Assembly (NCBI RefSeq): GCF_028858725.1
Contig: NC_084773.1
Location: 6,500,350 to 6,564,349, forward strand
Length of the DNA stretch: 64,000 nucleotides
Direction: 5' to 3'
Origin: Colius striatus
Taxonomy: Eukaryota > Chordata > Aves > Coliiformes > Coliidae
Part shown: positions 27,401 through 35,512 of the stretch, piece after piece
Position numbering within the stretch: position 1 is the first letter of the stretch
Layout of the letters: the number at the start of each line of letters is the position of its first letter
Position numbers and translations under genes: made by a program
The notes under the pieces: generated by a model
Database searches by the model: none
The model's input: the letters and a program-made list of their open reading frames with translations, nothing else
Told to the model about the DNA's origin: nothing

Positions 27401-30400
27401 GAAAGCTAAATTTATGAGCAGCAGCACAATACCATCATCGTTGTATCATTGATTTATTTTCTGTAAAGACACCTTAAAAGACAGTGACAGTGAAATTTTG
27501 TGAGGGTCTACAGGTGCTCCATGTAAGTCCTTTTACTTCAGTCTAGTGCCATGAGTGTAAGTGACTGCAGCCCAGCACATCAGTGCTGTCGTGTCTGAAG
27601 TCTGAGTTACTTCCTTACTTTATACTGGACGTGGTGTAATAAAAAGCACTCGTGTCACTGGTGTTAGTTTGAAGTATGCGAATGTTGGAGGGCTTTTGTG
27701 TGTGAATTTTGCATATGCACTGCAGAAAAACGTGTAGGTTTTCCTTTTGGTTGGGTTTGGTCTCTGAGCTAGCCCACACAGGGCTGTACGTAGAGCTTGT
27801 GTAGTTAGTGTTATGTTCATAATCTGTATGCAGATGGCAGAGCTTTAAGCTGTATTAAAATTGCTTGCATTAGTAACATTTGATTGTGGCTGAATCGATT
27901 CCTTGTGTTAACATACCTGAATATTCAGCATCTATTGCCCCGTGAGAGACATACCAAAACACCACCAAGTACTAATTCATCCAAAGTATAGTGTTTCATA
28001 TTTATAACTTTATTTTATTTTCAATTTCTGTTCATTTTTGCAAGAGACTAATTGTAGTATGGTCTTGCTGTACTAAAGGTGCTTTTTGTTCTTGTTTGGT
28101 TTGTTCCTTTTGTGGGTAGTGCATGTCTTACTGTGTAGGTCATATTGCATGTTATTGATGCATGTTTGAAATTTGTTGTGTCCTTCAAGGCATGATAAGT
28201 GGCTATCCACCGGTGCTGCCACCTTTGCAGGGCCCAGTTGATGGCATTGTTAGCATGGGCAGCATGCAGCCACTTCACCCAGGGGTGCCCCCACCCCACC
28301 AACTTCCGCCAGGTATGCCAGGCATCCCAGGCATCCCACCACCCGGTAAGAATGTCATCCTCATTCCCTCCTTGTTTCATTTTCATGTATTTGCCTGTTT
28401 AACCAATTGTTACAGAAATTTTCTGCAGCTTGTTTTGGTCATAACTTTTGTTTCTGAACATTGCAGGTTTGTTTAGCTGCAGCTCCCACAGTGCACTGCT
28501 GAATATATGATGGAGATGCAAAATGTTGGCAGAACAAGATGTCCAGTAAACCAGCAGGGAAAGGGTTGCTGGAGAAACTTTACACTGCTCCAGCAGTTGT
28601 TTTGCTCCTGCCAAAAGACCTGACAATTGTGCTTGAGATTATCAGAGGTCTGAAAAGCTGAAAGTGGCCATATCTTTATGTCATTTGAACAGTGTCCTTT
28701 CACTCCTTCCCTTATTTAAAAGGGGCTTATAAATGAAATTTATTGCTCTCGTTCCTTACCAAACTCTTTCTCAGTATGTTAATGCAAGACCTTTTGCCCA
28801 TAGGGACACTGACATGTACTGTTATAAAATAGTGTTCAAATGAAACCTTGGCAGTACAATAGTAACTGGAAGCATGGAGGGTAAGGAGAACTCAGTATAC
28901 TATTGTGTCCAGATTTTGTATTTATTTGTAAGATAATATCTACTGTGCCTTTGCTTTTTTTCTTCTTTTTTTTGCAAAACTCCTGATTAAAAGTGAGGCT
29001 GATCAAAACAAACATTTTTCCAGTGTTAATGCCATTAACGTGTCCCCATTATGGGGAAACAATTGATCCTCTGCCCTCTCATCTATTTTGTGCTGATTCT
29101 TTCAGTTTTTACCTCTGATCACTCATGTGTCTGTTTAAAAGATGTGCATCTCATATGTTCAGCAGTTAAGCTGGGGACAAAAATGGTCTTGTTTGCTTCC
29201 CCCTGCCCCTTTTGCAACTGTGTTTATCAGAAGCTCTGTTAAGACTTTATGTAAATTGGTTTAGGAATTTTTTATTTGTTTGTTTGTTTTACTTGCTTTT
29301 AAAACAAATCCATCAGCATTGGGTGTGCAACTTGCAGCTTCACTGGTGCACAAGATTCATCATAAAGTCACATAGAGGGAGCAGGAAACCAGCTGTGTGT
29401 CTGTGAGCCAGTCCCTGACTCACCAAGGCACTGACCTGTAACACATATCACCAACATACAAATGCTTGGGAAGTGAATCCAGGACAATGCATTTCATTGA
29501 AGACTTTTTCCAACTGGAGAAGCAGCCTGTATGTGTGGTGTTTAAAACTGAGAGGATGTGGTTTAGAGTAAAAGTAACGCCTGGGGCTGGGGGATCACAC
29601 GTGAAGTGGTGCTAAATCAGGCTGGGTGGGCTAAGGGTGAAGCCATGCTCTCTCTGATGCTGGAAAGGTGAGGGAGCCCTCCTCCAGACCTCTTTGCTTT
29701 GTACCAAAGAAAATCTGTGCCATAATCCACAACTTGTGTTACCAGTGTTTTTTCCTCACTTCTAACTTGGTGTTAGTAGAGACACATTTAAACTGGGGGC
29801 TGTTGATCAATGGAAAATGCATTTGAAATATGATTTAGTGTGTAAAATGCAGTGGCAAATCTTTTAATCACCGATACAGAAATCTGCCTGCAAATTAAAC
29901 TCTCAGGAAGAACATAGTTAGCTTGCAGCTTTTCCAATAAATGAATATGTGAAGTGACATAGACAGAAAAGCAGCAGCACACAAAACTTTCATTTGTTCA
30001 GACCAAAGCGTCTGTAATGTAAAACGTCAGGAACTTCATGACTCTCATGTAAAGATTTGTATGTTTTTATAAGTAAGACTGACACGGGTGTTTTCTGCTG
30101 CACTCTGTGCAGTGGCAGGGAGGAAAGCTTCAATATGTTTGAGAAAACCTAACTGGTTTGGGGTGGTTTTTTTGATATTTATTTCAAATGTTCATCTGTC
30201 TCATATAAAAACCTATTTATTCTTAACCTGCAAGCTGTGTTCTGTGTTAGGGAGATCTGACAGAATTTGTGCAGTGGCTTGGGTTTCCTCCTGTTGGGAA
30301 TGTACTTTATAAAACTGAGCACAAGGAAATAATAAATGTTGCTAAAGCAAACCAGCATTTCCTTTCTTAAAGGATTCCAGGAAGATCCTGTCAAGCCAAA

Positions 30401-32973
30401 GGCATATATATACAAATGAAAATATTTGGTCAGGCAATCACTGAGTAGCATGAAAAATACCTGAAAACTGAAAATTACTCACTTTGCATTTCTTTAATTC
30501 AATTAATTCAACAGGCCATATATCAATGTTTGCTAGTTGTCATGTTGGCTTTTTTTTGTCATTCAGAAACTTCTAAATTTTTCCTTTTTTGGGGTAGAAG
30601 GGGATCTTTGAATGTGATACAGCTGCTTAAAATAACTGTGAGCAATGATATTCAAGTATAAATTCTCAGTATAGAAGACCAAAGAGGTATTTATCACTGC
30701 TCTCAAATAAGACTAATTATTTCATGTTTTGGAATATAGGTGTTATAGGCCAAAATGTCCCCCCCATGGTAGGCACTCCAGCACCAGGAGCAAGTCCTTA
30801 TGGACAGCAGGTGAGTCATTTTGCATTACTGATGAGGCTCTAAGGCTCTGAATTTAGCATTTGAACGACATCTCAGTTAAGACATGTAGGGATACACGTC
30901 GCCTTTGCCAGGGAGAGCGTAAACCAAATGTACATTCATGTATTCAGAACCAGTTAATATCCTACAGTCAGAGTGTGTGTCTGTGTTGGTTCAGTTATTA
31001 TTAATCTGATTAGTTCAGCAGAGTAACTTTGTGGTATAAGCAAGACCGTGTTTTGTTTTGGTTTGTTTTTCTTCTACTGAACTAAGACCAGTCATTTCAA
31101 AACACTGTTAAACTGCTGATAGTTGAAGGTTTGCATGCTTTGGTGGTGCAGAGAGGATGCTGTCCACTTCCTCAGCCATTGATGAAGGGCAAAACTGTTT
31201 CATTTGTTCTTATATTTCACAAAGTGAAGAAGCAGATGTTCCTTCTCTGTGGATAACACAGATGAAGTGTTCAGCACATTTCCAGTTTTATTGATTAATT
31301 TTTACATCATAAAGAGAAATATGGTTTTGCCTAGAGGGTGTAAAGACAACTGGAAGTCCAGTGAGAAAGTAACAAAGTCTATGTCCTGACATGGAGTTAT
31401 TCCAGACTATAGCTTATGTGTGCTAAAAGTTCTCAGTACTGCTTCTTAATCACAACGGTGGGAATTCTGTGAGACTGGGATTTGTGTGCCTGCCATTTTT
31501 GCCTGACAGTGCTCAGCATTTATTCAGTAGAAGTATCCCACTCATCCAAGGATCAGAGTCAATTTGGATTAGATGTTTGAGAGATAAACCCTGCATTTCA
31601 CAGACCATGCAGATTCTGATCAAATTAGAGAAAACATGAAATAAAAATGAGTCAAAAGGAGTAATTAAGGTTAATAAGAGAGAAGAGAAACGGTGATAGT
31701 AATCAGAGTATATTTACTTAGATCAGAAATACCAGCAATGTTGTCGGTCACCCCAGCAGATAACCCTGGCTGAAGTGGGTGTTCTCCACAGACATGCCTT
31801 TGCTCATAACCTCTTTTGAAGCTCCATTGTGTGAGGGTGACCTGGTGCAGAGATGTGAGGTGGCTTCCCTGCACTTCCCCCAGATGTGATCTTTCCATGG
31901 CTTTGTCGTTGCAGATAGGAATCCTCGGCCCGCCGGGACAGCAGGCTCCTCCTCCCTACCCCGGCCAGAGCCCAGCAGCTCAGCCAGTTATGCAGCAGCC
32001 CACAACTCCCATGTTTGTCTCCCCTCCACCAAAGACACAGAGGCTTCTTCATTCTGAAGCCTATCTGAAATATATTGAGGGGCTTAGTGCTGAATCCAAT
32101 AGTATTAGCAAGTGGGACCAGACTCTTGCAGGTAAGGCTTTTGACTCAGCATGGGATGTTTCCAGACAGAACACACTTCTTGGTAACCGTTAGTATGTTT
32201 TGCTTTTGTGGAAAATGATAAATAAATTAGCTCAAGGGAACTTCTTGAGAGAGTCCAGTGCAGGGGTACCAAGATGACCAGGAGTCTGTAGCATCTTTCT
32301 GATGAGAAAAGGCTGTGGGAACTGCGACTGTTCAGCCTAGAGAAATAGGGATCTTATTGACCCAAGTATTTAAATGGTGCATATCAAGAGGATGGTGCAG
32401 CATTTTCTGTTGTGCCAGGACAAGGGGTAATGGACAAAAGCTGGAACACAAAAGTTCCATTTAAACACAAGGGGAAACTTCTTTGCTGTGAAGGTGAGGG
32501 AGCCCTGGCACAGGCTGCCCGGGGAAGGTGTGGATCCTCTGAAGGTTTTCAAAACCCACCTGGGCACATTCCTGTGTGACCTGATCTAGGTGGACCTGCT
32601 TTGGTTAAAACCAAACCAACAGACTGGCAATATAGACATTACAAGCAGGCTGATTCCACTAAATATAAGAATCAATTGTATGGGCTTAAATGCTGGGGCT
32701 ATAAGTTACACTGCAGAGTGATATTCACCTTTTTCTAGAAAAAAAACCCGTGATGAATGTCAAAGCCAGTAGATAATTGGAGCATTTCTTGACCTTCCAG
32801 CACGAAGACGAGATGTCCACTTATCAAAAGAACAAGAGAGCCGGCTCCCTTCGCACTGGTTGAAAAGCAAAGGGGCTCACACCACGATGGCCGATGCGCT
32901 GTGGCGTCTGCGAGACTTGATGCTCCGAGACACCCTGAATATCCGTCAGGCATACAACATAGAAAATGTTTAG
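355..32973 (+). CDS. PBRM1: Polybromo-1 (BAF180), 3' two-thirds of the gene, 19 coding exons
   Basis: Joined exons: 355-496, 1073-1170, 3669-3945, 5026-5131, 6418-7060, 7939-8150, 9044-9229, 10805-10962, 11922-12188, 13543-13688, 13999-14156, 14927-15110, 16318-16528, 20309-20510, 24320-24478, 28190-28345, 30740-30810, 31915-32131, 32801-32973. All introns are GT-AG and the frame stays open across every junction (3,766 nt, about 1,254 residues). Order in the assembled product: end of bromodomain 3 (residues 1-47), bromodomain 4 (about 85-190), bromodomain 5 (about 220-335), bromodomain 6 (about 345-450), BAH1 (about 510-640), BAH2 (about 705-840), HMG box (about 945-1000), Gly/Pro/Met-rich region (about 1025-1160), conserved C-terminus. 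Known role: PBRM1 is the PBAF-specific SWI/SNF subunit that binds acetylated histones and acts in the nucleus. The human protein is about 1,600-1,690 residues, so roughly the first 400 are upstream of the window. No frameshift or premature stop was seen. Confidence 0.98.
1073..1170 (+). CDS. PBRM1: PBRM1 coding exon b: linker between bromodomains 3 and 4
   Basis: 98 nt ending two bases into a Ser codon (AG, completed by T in the next exon). It encodes a charged, Ser-rich linker (KKKELARRDD, then Ser/Thr-rich) that closely matches vertebrate PBRM1. Such a linker is likely flexible and phosphorylatable; that is inference. Confidence 0.95.
1171..3668 (+). other. PBRM1: PBRM1 intron, 2.5 kb
   Basis: AT-rich intron between exons b and c. 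I saw no CR1, LTR or RNA gene, only short homopolymer runs. Small open frames on both strands have no recognisable protein character. Confidence 0.8.
3669..3945 (+). CDS. PBRM1: PBRM1 coding exon c: bromodomain 4
   Basis: 277 nt, 92 codons plus one leading base. It begins with the basic KKNIRKQR segment, then bromodomain helix Z, the ZA loop with the YPDYY motif, and helix B ending at RHYNEEGSQ, whose Asn is the expected acetyl-lysine contact. The donor is GTATTG, a relatively weak site. The 1.1-kb intron that follows (3946-5025) holds nothing recognised. Confidence 0.97.
5026..5131 (+). CDS. PBRM1: PBRM1 coding exon d: end of bromodomain 4 and linker
   Basis: 106 nt: 35 codons plus one base. 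It starts at VYNDAHMLEK, the last bromodomain helix, and runs into an acidic linker. The split Ser codon (A then GT) fixes the donor at 5132. Reading through the donor opens a longer frame to 5319, which I take as intron. Confidence 0.95.
5132..6417 (+). other. PBRM1: PBRM1 intron, 1.3 kb, with long polypyrimidine tract
   Basis: No transposable element was recognised. A very strong T/C-rich tract (about 6377-6412) precedes the acceptor of the long bromodomain 5/6 exon. Confidence 0.8.
6418..7060 (+). CDS. PBRM1: PBRM1 coding exon e: bromodomain 5 and most of bromodomain 6
   Basis: 643 nt, by far the longest coding exon here. Bromodomain 5 shows a ZA loop with LPDYY and the ACTYNEPES helix B end with its Asn. 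An acidic linker follows, then bromodomain 6, which lacks the canonical PDYY motif and reaches RARRMNR at the exon end. There Met replaces the usual Tyr before the Asn. Phase and the split Arg codon (AG plus G) match the next exon. The 878-nt intron that follows (7061-7938) holds nothing recognised. Confidence 0.97.
7939..8150 (+). CDS. PBRM1: PBRM1 coding exon f: end of bromodomain 6 and charged linker
   Basis: 212 nt. It opens with TDSEIYEDAVELQQ, the last bromodomain 6 helix, then a strongly charged Lys/Glu-rich stretch (KEIEEDKLKREEEKR) likely to be helical. The exon ends one base into a Glu codon completed by exon g. The intron 8151-9043 contains nothing recognised. Confidence 0.96.
9044..9229 (+). 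CDS. PBRM1: PBRM1 coding exon g: start of BAH domain 1
   Basis: 186 nt. After a Ser-rich linker and the conserved HRTYSQDCSF, the BAH domain begins at MYHVGDYVYVEP, the typical first BAH strands. The exon ends one base into a Gly codon. The acceptor AG is at 9042-9043. Confidence 0.96.
9230..10804 (+). other. PBRM1: PBRM1 intron, 1.6 kb
   Basis: AT-rich intron with no recognised repeat or RNA gene. The acceptor is preceded by a TC-rich tract (about 10,780-10,802). Confidence 0.8.
10805..10962 (+). CDS. PBRM1: PBRM1 coding exon h: BAH domain 1, middle
   Basis: 158 nt, 52 codons plus two leading bases. It contains KWLYGCWFYRP and the FLEKEVFKS segment, which are core BAH strands nearly invariant in vertebrate PBRM1. 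The 959-nt intron that follows (10963-11921) carries a three-copy 12-bp repeat (listed separately) and an A run near 11,529-11,545. Confidence 0.97.
11455..11490 (+). repeat. Three perfect 12-bp tandem copies (GGTCACATATCA)
   Basis: Three uninterrupted identical 12-mers at 11455-11466, 11467-11478 and 11479-11490, in a PBRM1 intron. Copy number may vary between individuals. Confidence 0.9.
11922..12188 (+). CDS. PBRM1: PBRM1 coding exon i: end of BAH domain 1 and linker
   Basis: 267 nt, exactly 89 codons, phase 0 at both ends. It has the YFKLCPENF and CESRYSAKTKSFKKIK segments of BAH1, then a conserved proline-rich VPRDVPLPVVRV, then an acidic, poorly conserved linker that differs from the mammalian sequence as I recall it. 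Confidence 0.96.
12189..13542 (+). other. PBRM1: PBRM1 intron, 1.35 kb
   Basis: AT-rich, no repeat recognised. The longest open frames (for example 11979-12395 on the minus strand) overlap the flanking exon antisense and have no gene-like composition. Confidence 0.8.
13543..13688 (+). CDS. PBRM1: PBRM1 coding exon j: start of BAH domain 2
   Basis: 146 nt. It encodes an acidic link, GEPGCHYFEQL, then WLKVGDCVFIKSHG, the opening BAH strands, and ends in a split Arg codon. The short intron that follows (310 nt) shows nothing else. Confidence 0.96.
13999..14156 (+). CDS. PBRM1: PBRM1 coding exon k: BAH domain 2, middle
   Basis: 158 nt. It contains the WVRDGAAYFFGPIFIHPEET segment and the MFYKKEVFLSN strand, parallel to exon h of BAH1. 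Exons h and k have equal length and corresponding content, which suggests an ancient BAH duplication. The exon ends in a split Gly codon. Confidence 0.97.
14211..14294 (+). mobile_element. CR1 LINE 3' end fragment
   Basis: About 84 bp in a PBRM1 intron. It has the typical CR1 3' sequence: GTGGGACCTGCTTTGGCAGG, then GGACTAGATGATCTC, ending in the ATTCTATGAT tail. It is in the sense orientation relative to PBRM1 and heavily 5'-truncated. Confidence 0.9.
14927..15110 (+). CDS. PBRM1: PBRM1 coding exon l: end of BAH domain 2
   Basis: 184 nt. It continues GKCVVLSFKDF, includes CESRYNESDKQMKKFKGLKR (parallel to the BAH1 end in exon i), and finishes at VVDDEIYYF with a split Arg codon. Confidence 0.96.
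15156..15733 (-). mobile_element. Decayed solo LTR of an avian endogenous retrovirus (ERVL-like)
   Basis: A segment of about 578 bp in the PBRM1 intron 15111-16317. On the minus strand it resembles, along its whole length, an LTR family common in bird genomes: TG start at 15733, a weak TATA-like stretch near 15,465, and CA end at 15156. Similarity was judged from memory, so the family name is left open and the ERVL label is uncertain. No internal retroviral region or second LTR is present, so it is a solo LTR. No clear target-site duplication is visible, and the many differences suggest an old copy. It is antisense to PBRM1. Confidence 0.72.
16318..16528 (+). CDS. PBRM1: PBRM1 coding exon m: linker between BAH2 and HMG box
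   Basis: 211 nt, one leading base plus 70 codons. A proline-rich start (KPIIPQKEPSPLLEKK) leads into a coiled-coil-like KIQQLEAKFAELEGG, an acidic tract, then LPQLQ-like and MPYTPPQ segments. The acidic part varies most from the mammalian protein. Confidence 0.95.
16529..20308 (+). other. PBRM1: PBRM1 intron, 3.8 kb
   Basis: AT-rich. It contains a possible CR1 3' tail at about 18,780-18,797 (two ATTCTGTG repeats), poly-T runs, and nothing else recognised. Confidence 0.75.
18780..18797 (+). repeat. Possible CR1 3' tail remnant
   Basis: Tandem GATTCTGTGATTCTGTGA resembles the octamer tail of CR1 3' ends. Too short for a firm call. Confidence 0.35.
20309..20510 (+). CDS. PBRM1: PBRM1 coding exon n: HMG box
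   Basis: 202 nt. A basic lead (KKEGSKRKINMS) precedes the HMG-box core with GYILFSSEMR, the HPDYSFGELSR helix 2 and GTEWRNLE helix 3. HMG boxes bend or bind DNA. It ends one base into a Glu or Gly codon, depending on which exon is joined next. Confidence 0.97.
20511..24319 (+). other. PBRM1: PBRM1 intron, 3.8 kb
   Basis: It contains a polypyrimidine tract (about 21,115-21,212), an AT-rich segment near 24,045-24,095, and no recognised transposon. The frame at 22816-23103 has no recognisable domain. Confidence 0.75.
21115..21212 (+). repeat. Polypyrimidine (polypurine on minus) tract
   Basis: Nearly 100 bp of C/T-rich sequence with TTTC, CTCT and CCTTC units and only a few interruptions. It lies in a PBRM1 intron and produces the artefactual Lys/Glu/Arg-rich minus-strand frames. 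Confidence 0.85.
24320..24478 (+). CDS. PBRM1: PBRM1 coding exon o: post-HMG segment (probable cassette exon)
   Basis: 159 nt, a multiple of 3 with the same phase at both ends, so skipping keeps the frame. It completes the HMG tail with ERAAKVAEQQERERAAQQQ, then a Pro/Gly/Met-rich stretch (GALMGVVPPPTPMGMLNQQ). Human PBRM1 isoforms are known to differ in this part of the protein; the exact equivalence is from memory. Confidence 0.95.
24479..28189 (+). other. PBRM1: PBRM1 intron, 3.7 kb
   Basis: It contains a GT microsatellite at about 25,655-25,685. No CR1, LTR or RNA gene was recognised. Confidence 0.75.
25655..25685 (+). repeat. GT/CA microsatellite
   Basis: About 31 bp of GT dinucleotides with one interruption (a TTT), inside a PBRM1 intron. 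Likely length-polymorphic. Confidence 0.85.
28190..28345 (+). CDS. PBRM1: PBRM1 coding exon p: Gly/Pro-rich segment (probable cassette exon)
   Basis: 156 nt (52 codons), same phase at both ends. It encodes a Gly/Pro/Met-rich low-complexity segment with PPLQGPVDG, MGSMQPLHPG and a PGMPGIPGIPPP end. The length equals the 52-residue difference I recall between two human isoforms (1,634 versus 1,582), which supports a cassette exon. That comparison is from memory. Confidence 0.95.
28346..30739 (+). other. PBRM1: PBRM1 intron, 2.4 kb
   Basis: AT-rich. No transposon, RNA gene or extra exon was recognised. Confidence 0.75.
30740..30810 (+). CDS. PBRM1: PBRM1 coding exon q: small Pro/Gly-rich exon
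   Basis: 71 nt, two leading bases plus 23 codons, too short to be found by open-frame length. The translation includes PPMVGTPAPGASPYGQQ, matching vertebrate PBRM1. Acceptor ATATAG, donor GTGAGT. Confidence 0.93.
30811..31914 (+). other. PBRM1: PBRM1 intron, 1.1 kb
   Basis: No repeat or gene was recognised. Confidence 0.75.
31915..32131 (+). CDS. PBRM1: PBRM1 coding exon r: Pro-rich end and conserved C-terminal motif
   Basis: 217 nt, 72 codons plus one base. A Pro/Gln-rich start (GILGPPGQQAPPPYPG) is followed by TTPMFVSPPPKTQRLLHSEAY and YIEGLSAESNSISKWDQTL, the highly conserved tail. It ends in a split Ala codon. Confidence 0.97.
32243..32605 (+). mobile_element. CR1 LINE fragment in the last PBRM1 intron
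   Basis: About 360 bp, sense to PBRM1, diagnosed by CR1 3' landmarks in order: GAGAGAGTCCAG, TGTTCAGCCTAGAGAA, CAAGAGGATGG, GGACAAGGGGTAATGG, CTTCTTTGCTGTGA, GCACAGGCTGCCCGGGG and AACCCACCTGGGCACATTCC. It is 5'-truncated and lacks the last 3' tail. It ends about 200 bp upstream of the final coding exon. Confidence 0.93.
32801..32973 (+). CDS. PBRM1: PBRM1 last coding exon (s) with stop codon
   Basis: 173 nt of coding sequence: two leading bases, 56 sense codons and TAG at 32971-32973. It encodes ARRRDVHLSKEQESRLPSHW, then GAHTTMADALWRLRDLMLRD, ending in ENV, as in vertebrate PBRM1. The exon continues into the 3' UTR. Confidence 0.98.
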
Positions 32974-35054
32974 TTGCATAATTGCTTCTTTCTTTGATAC
33001 TGGCATATAAGGAGTTTTGTGGAACAATAGCTGTTTTAGTTACTGAGTGGGAAGAGATAACCAACAATAATTTGTATTGCATTTTACTGTACATTGCAAG
33101 ACCATTTTTATATAAGGACACTTTTAATAAGCATATTTCACTTTTTGTTATATTAAGTTGACTTTCTCAAATACACGGATTTTTGCATATGTTTCCTTTG
33201 TTTGAAAGGCAATTTCATAATTGGTTGAGTGTAGTCAAGGATTCATCTTTCTTATACTTTATTGCTGAGAATCTGATGCCATTGTTTTTATATAAAAGAA
33301 GAAAAAAAAAGAAAACAAAGTATTTGCAGGTTGATACAGTGGAATGTTAAATTAGTCATAGTTTACACCTTAGAAGAATGTGTGTACATGTGCTTGTGTG
33401 TGCTAGCCACTTCCAGCAGAAATCTCGCTTGGATGTGAACAGGGAGGATCTCTTAAAAGAAGCTAAAGGTAAGATGTGCATTGATGCTAGGGGAAAAAAT
33501 GACATTTCCAGTCAATACCGAGGCAGCTGAATGGGCCACAGTGGTCACGGAAGTGCTGGTGTGGACAGGACAAGGGTGTCTTGACCACTAATGTTGTCTA
33601 ATCCTGTCCAGTTATTTAATTGTGTAGCCAAGGCCATTGTGATCCTAAATCAGAAACAGAATACATGTGCTGGCATGGTATGTCCTTAGAAGGTGAAATG
33701 TTTCATCTACTGTGACCTGCTTTGGGGGTTCTGGGATGTCGCTCACACCGAGAAGTGGGAAGGGGAAGCTCCCTCCCTAAGCAGTTGCGTCTGCACGTGA
33801 GAGAGGCATGCAGAACTTGGAACCAATTCAGGTCCTGGAAGGTAAGTTAGAGGAGAAGGAGAGTCAACTTGTTTTGTTAGTGAAGAATGCACATGTATTC
33901 TGTTAGTGATTGGGCATCATAAGACCTTTTGATGTGCTTTCTTTCAGTGCATCGATTCACCGTGAGGAAAGGTTTCCAACACAAAATTTGAGACAAATTT
34001 GACACTTAACATTAAAATACTACAGTATGGTATGTGTAAGTTCAGCATACCTGCTGTGTTGGAGAAACAGAGTGCTTTCATTGCAGCCTCCAAAGGGTTT
34101 GGGATTTTTTTTTCTCTTCTTTTTTTTTAGCTAAGTAAGGTGGGTCTAGACTCTTCTTGCCAAACGTAAAGGCTGTGACTGCCTTCTGCTAAACACTTAC
34201 TGTCCTCACAACTAACCAGCCTTTTGGACTGCAAAGTTTAAAGGTAAATTCCCTTCATGTGTTTTATTTTTAGAAAAAGAATGAATAATTTTTTAGATTG
34301 CATTAATTTGGAAAAAAATGTTGGCATGAACGTGGTCACCACAACTCGGCCCAAAGGAACTGATTTACTAATATACTTCATCTCACTGCTAGAGATTTTC
34401 ATCACATGGAAATGTTTTTTAAAGTCTAATAGTACAGAACTTCTTTATGTGAGTACAGTTGGCAGAAGGTGAAAGATTTTTTTTTTTCTTCAAGTACTGG
34501 GTATCTTGGGTTCTGTTTTGCTGATTTAAGAAATACCAATGAGGGACATAACATGTGCAAGTATAAACTGTTATTTAATTTTACTGGCTAATTCCCTTCC
34601 CTCTCCTATTGCAATCCTCCAGTCATTGCACAGAAAACCATGTAATTACAAATAGGCACTTAAGGACAGTTGAGGTCAGATGTGCAATGGATGTGAAGAA
34701 AATGGAGCTAAGCAACTTAATTACAATTTTGAACTTTACAAGTAGCACACCCACAGTACAGAAATTCTTTACTGGCCTTTGTAAATGACCAAATTTACTA
34801 AAGTAGAAACAGAATAGTCTTAGACCACCTCCATATATACAGTGTCATCTTAAAATGTGTTTAAATTACCATAGACTTTGCAATTTTTAGCCACAAAGAC
34901 AGGATGCTGAAGTGAACGAGGCAGCAAATCTAGTTTTTGAGTATTTGGAACTATCATGGATTGTACTAATATACCACCAGATTCTTCTACTTCTCAGCAT
35001 TAACAAAAAAAATACACCAAAGAACCTGGGATGGATTTTAGTTAAGTTATTGTT

Positions 35055-35063
35055 TTATTTATT
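35055..35063 (+). promoter_or_regulatory. PBRM1: AU-rich element nonamer in PBRM1 3' UTR
   Basis: TTATTTATT, the classic core of mRNA-destabilising AU-rich elements. Function is inferred from the motif only. Confidence 0.35.
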
Positions 35064-35124
35064 TTCTTTTGAGGACTGGATGGGACTCCCTTTGGAGCCT
35101 GTATAACTCAGATGTTTAATTTAT

Positions 35125-35298
35125 CTGATGGTCAGTGATGAGCAGACTTGCAGCACTGGCTCTCTCCTGCCCGAGCAGCTGAAGCCCAACTTCCACTGCT
35201 TTTTCCGGCCCAGGAGCCAGAGATTGGAAGTGCAAACAAAACCTGGGTCCTCCCACAAGGCAGTGCAGAGCACTACCACTAAGCCACTGGGCTGGCCC
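35125..35298 (-). mobile_element. Candidate tRNA-derived SINE, antisense in PBRM1 3' UTR
   Basis: Read on the minus strand, the element starts near 35298 with GGGCCAGCCC and has a perfect RNA polymerase III A-box (TGGCTTAGTGG, 35286-35276). After a tRNA-like gap of 32 nt comes a degenerate B-box position (GGTTTTGTTTG, 35243-35233). A non-tRNA body follows to about 35,125. I do not recognise the family. No target-site duplication or poly-A tail is obvious, so it would be an old copy. A chance tRNA-like resemblance is possible. Confidence 0.4.
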
Positions 35299-35321
35299 TA
35301 ATCAATTATTTTAAGCTTTGT

Positions 35322-35330
35322 TTATTTATT
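35322..35330 (+). promoter_or_regulatory. PBRM1: Second AU-rich element nonamer in PBRM1 3' UTR
   Basis: A second TTATTTATT, 259 nt after the first and just downstream of the tRNA-like element. Confidence 0.35.
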
Positions 35331-35447
35331 TCCAAGTCGTGTCTCTGTATGTGGGAGGCGTCTCAGTCGATGGCAGTACAATTTAGGCTATAGTGGCTAC
35401 AGTCTAGAATTCAAAACCAGCAAAAGAAACTGTTTTCTGACTCTGGT

Positions 35448-35512
35448 GAAAAAAAAAAGGAAAAAAAGACAAAAAAAAGAAAAGAAAAACAAAGACATCT
35501 GTCTGTCTGTCT
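35448..35512 (+). repeat. A-rich tract followed by TCTG repeat
   Basis: About 45 bp of A-rich sequence with few G/C interruptions, then about four TCTG units (35,497-35,512), in the PBRM1 3' UTR. Confidence 0.85.

Noticed and set aside
35276-35286. A functional tRNA gene at the tRNA-like element
   Set aside because: The B-box position is degenerate, and I could not draw a full cloverleaf or see a Pol III T-run terminator, so at most it is a decayed SINE head.
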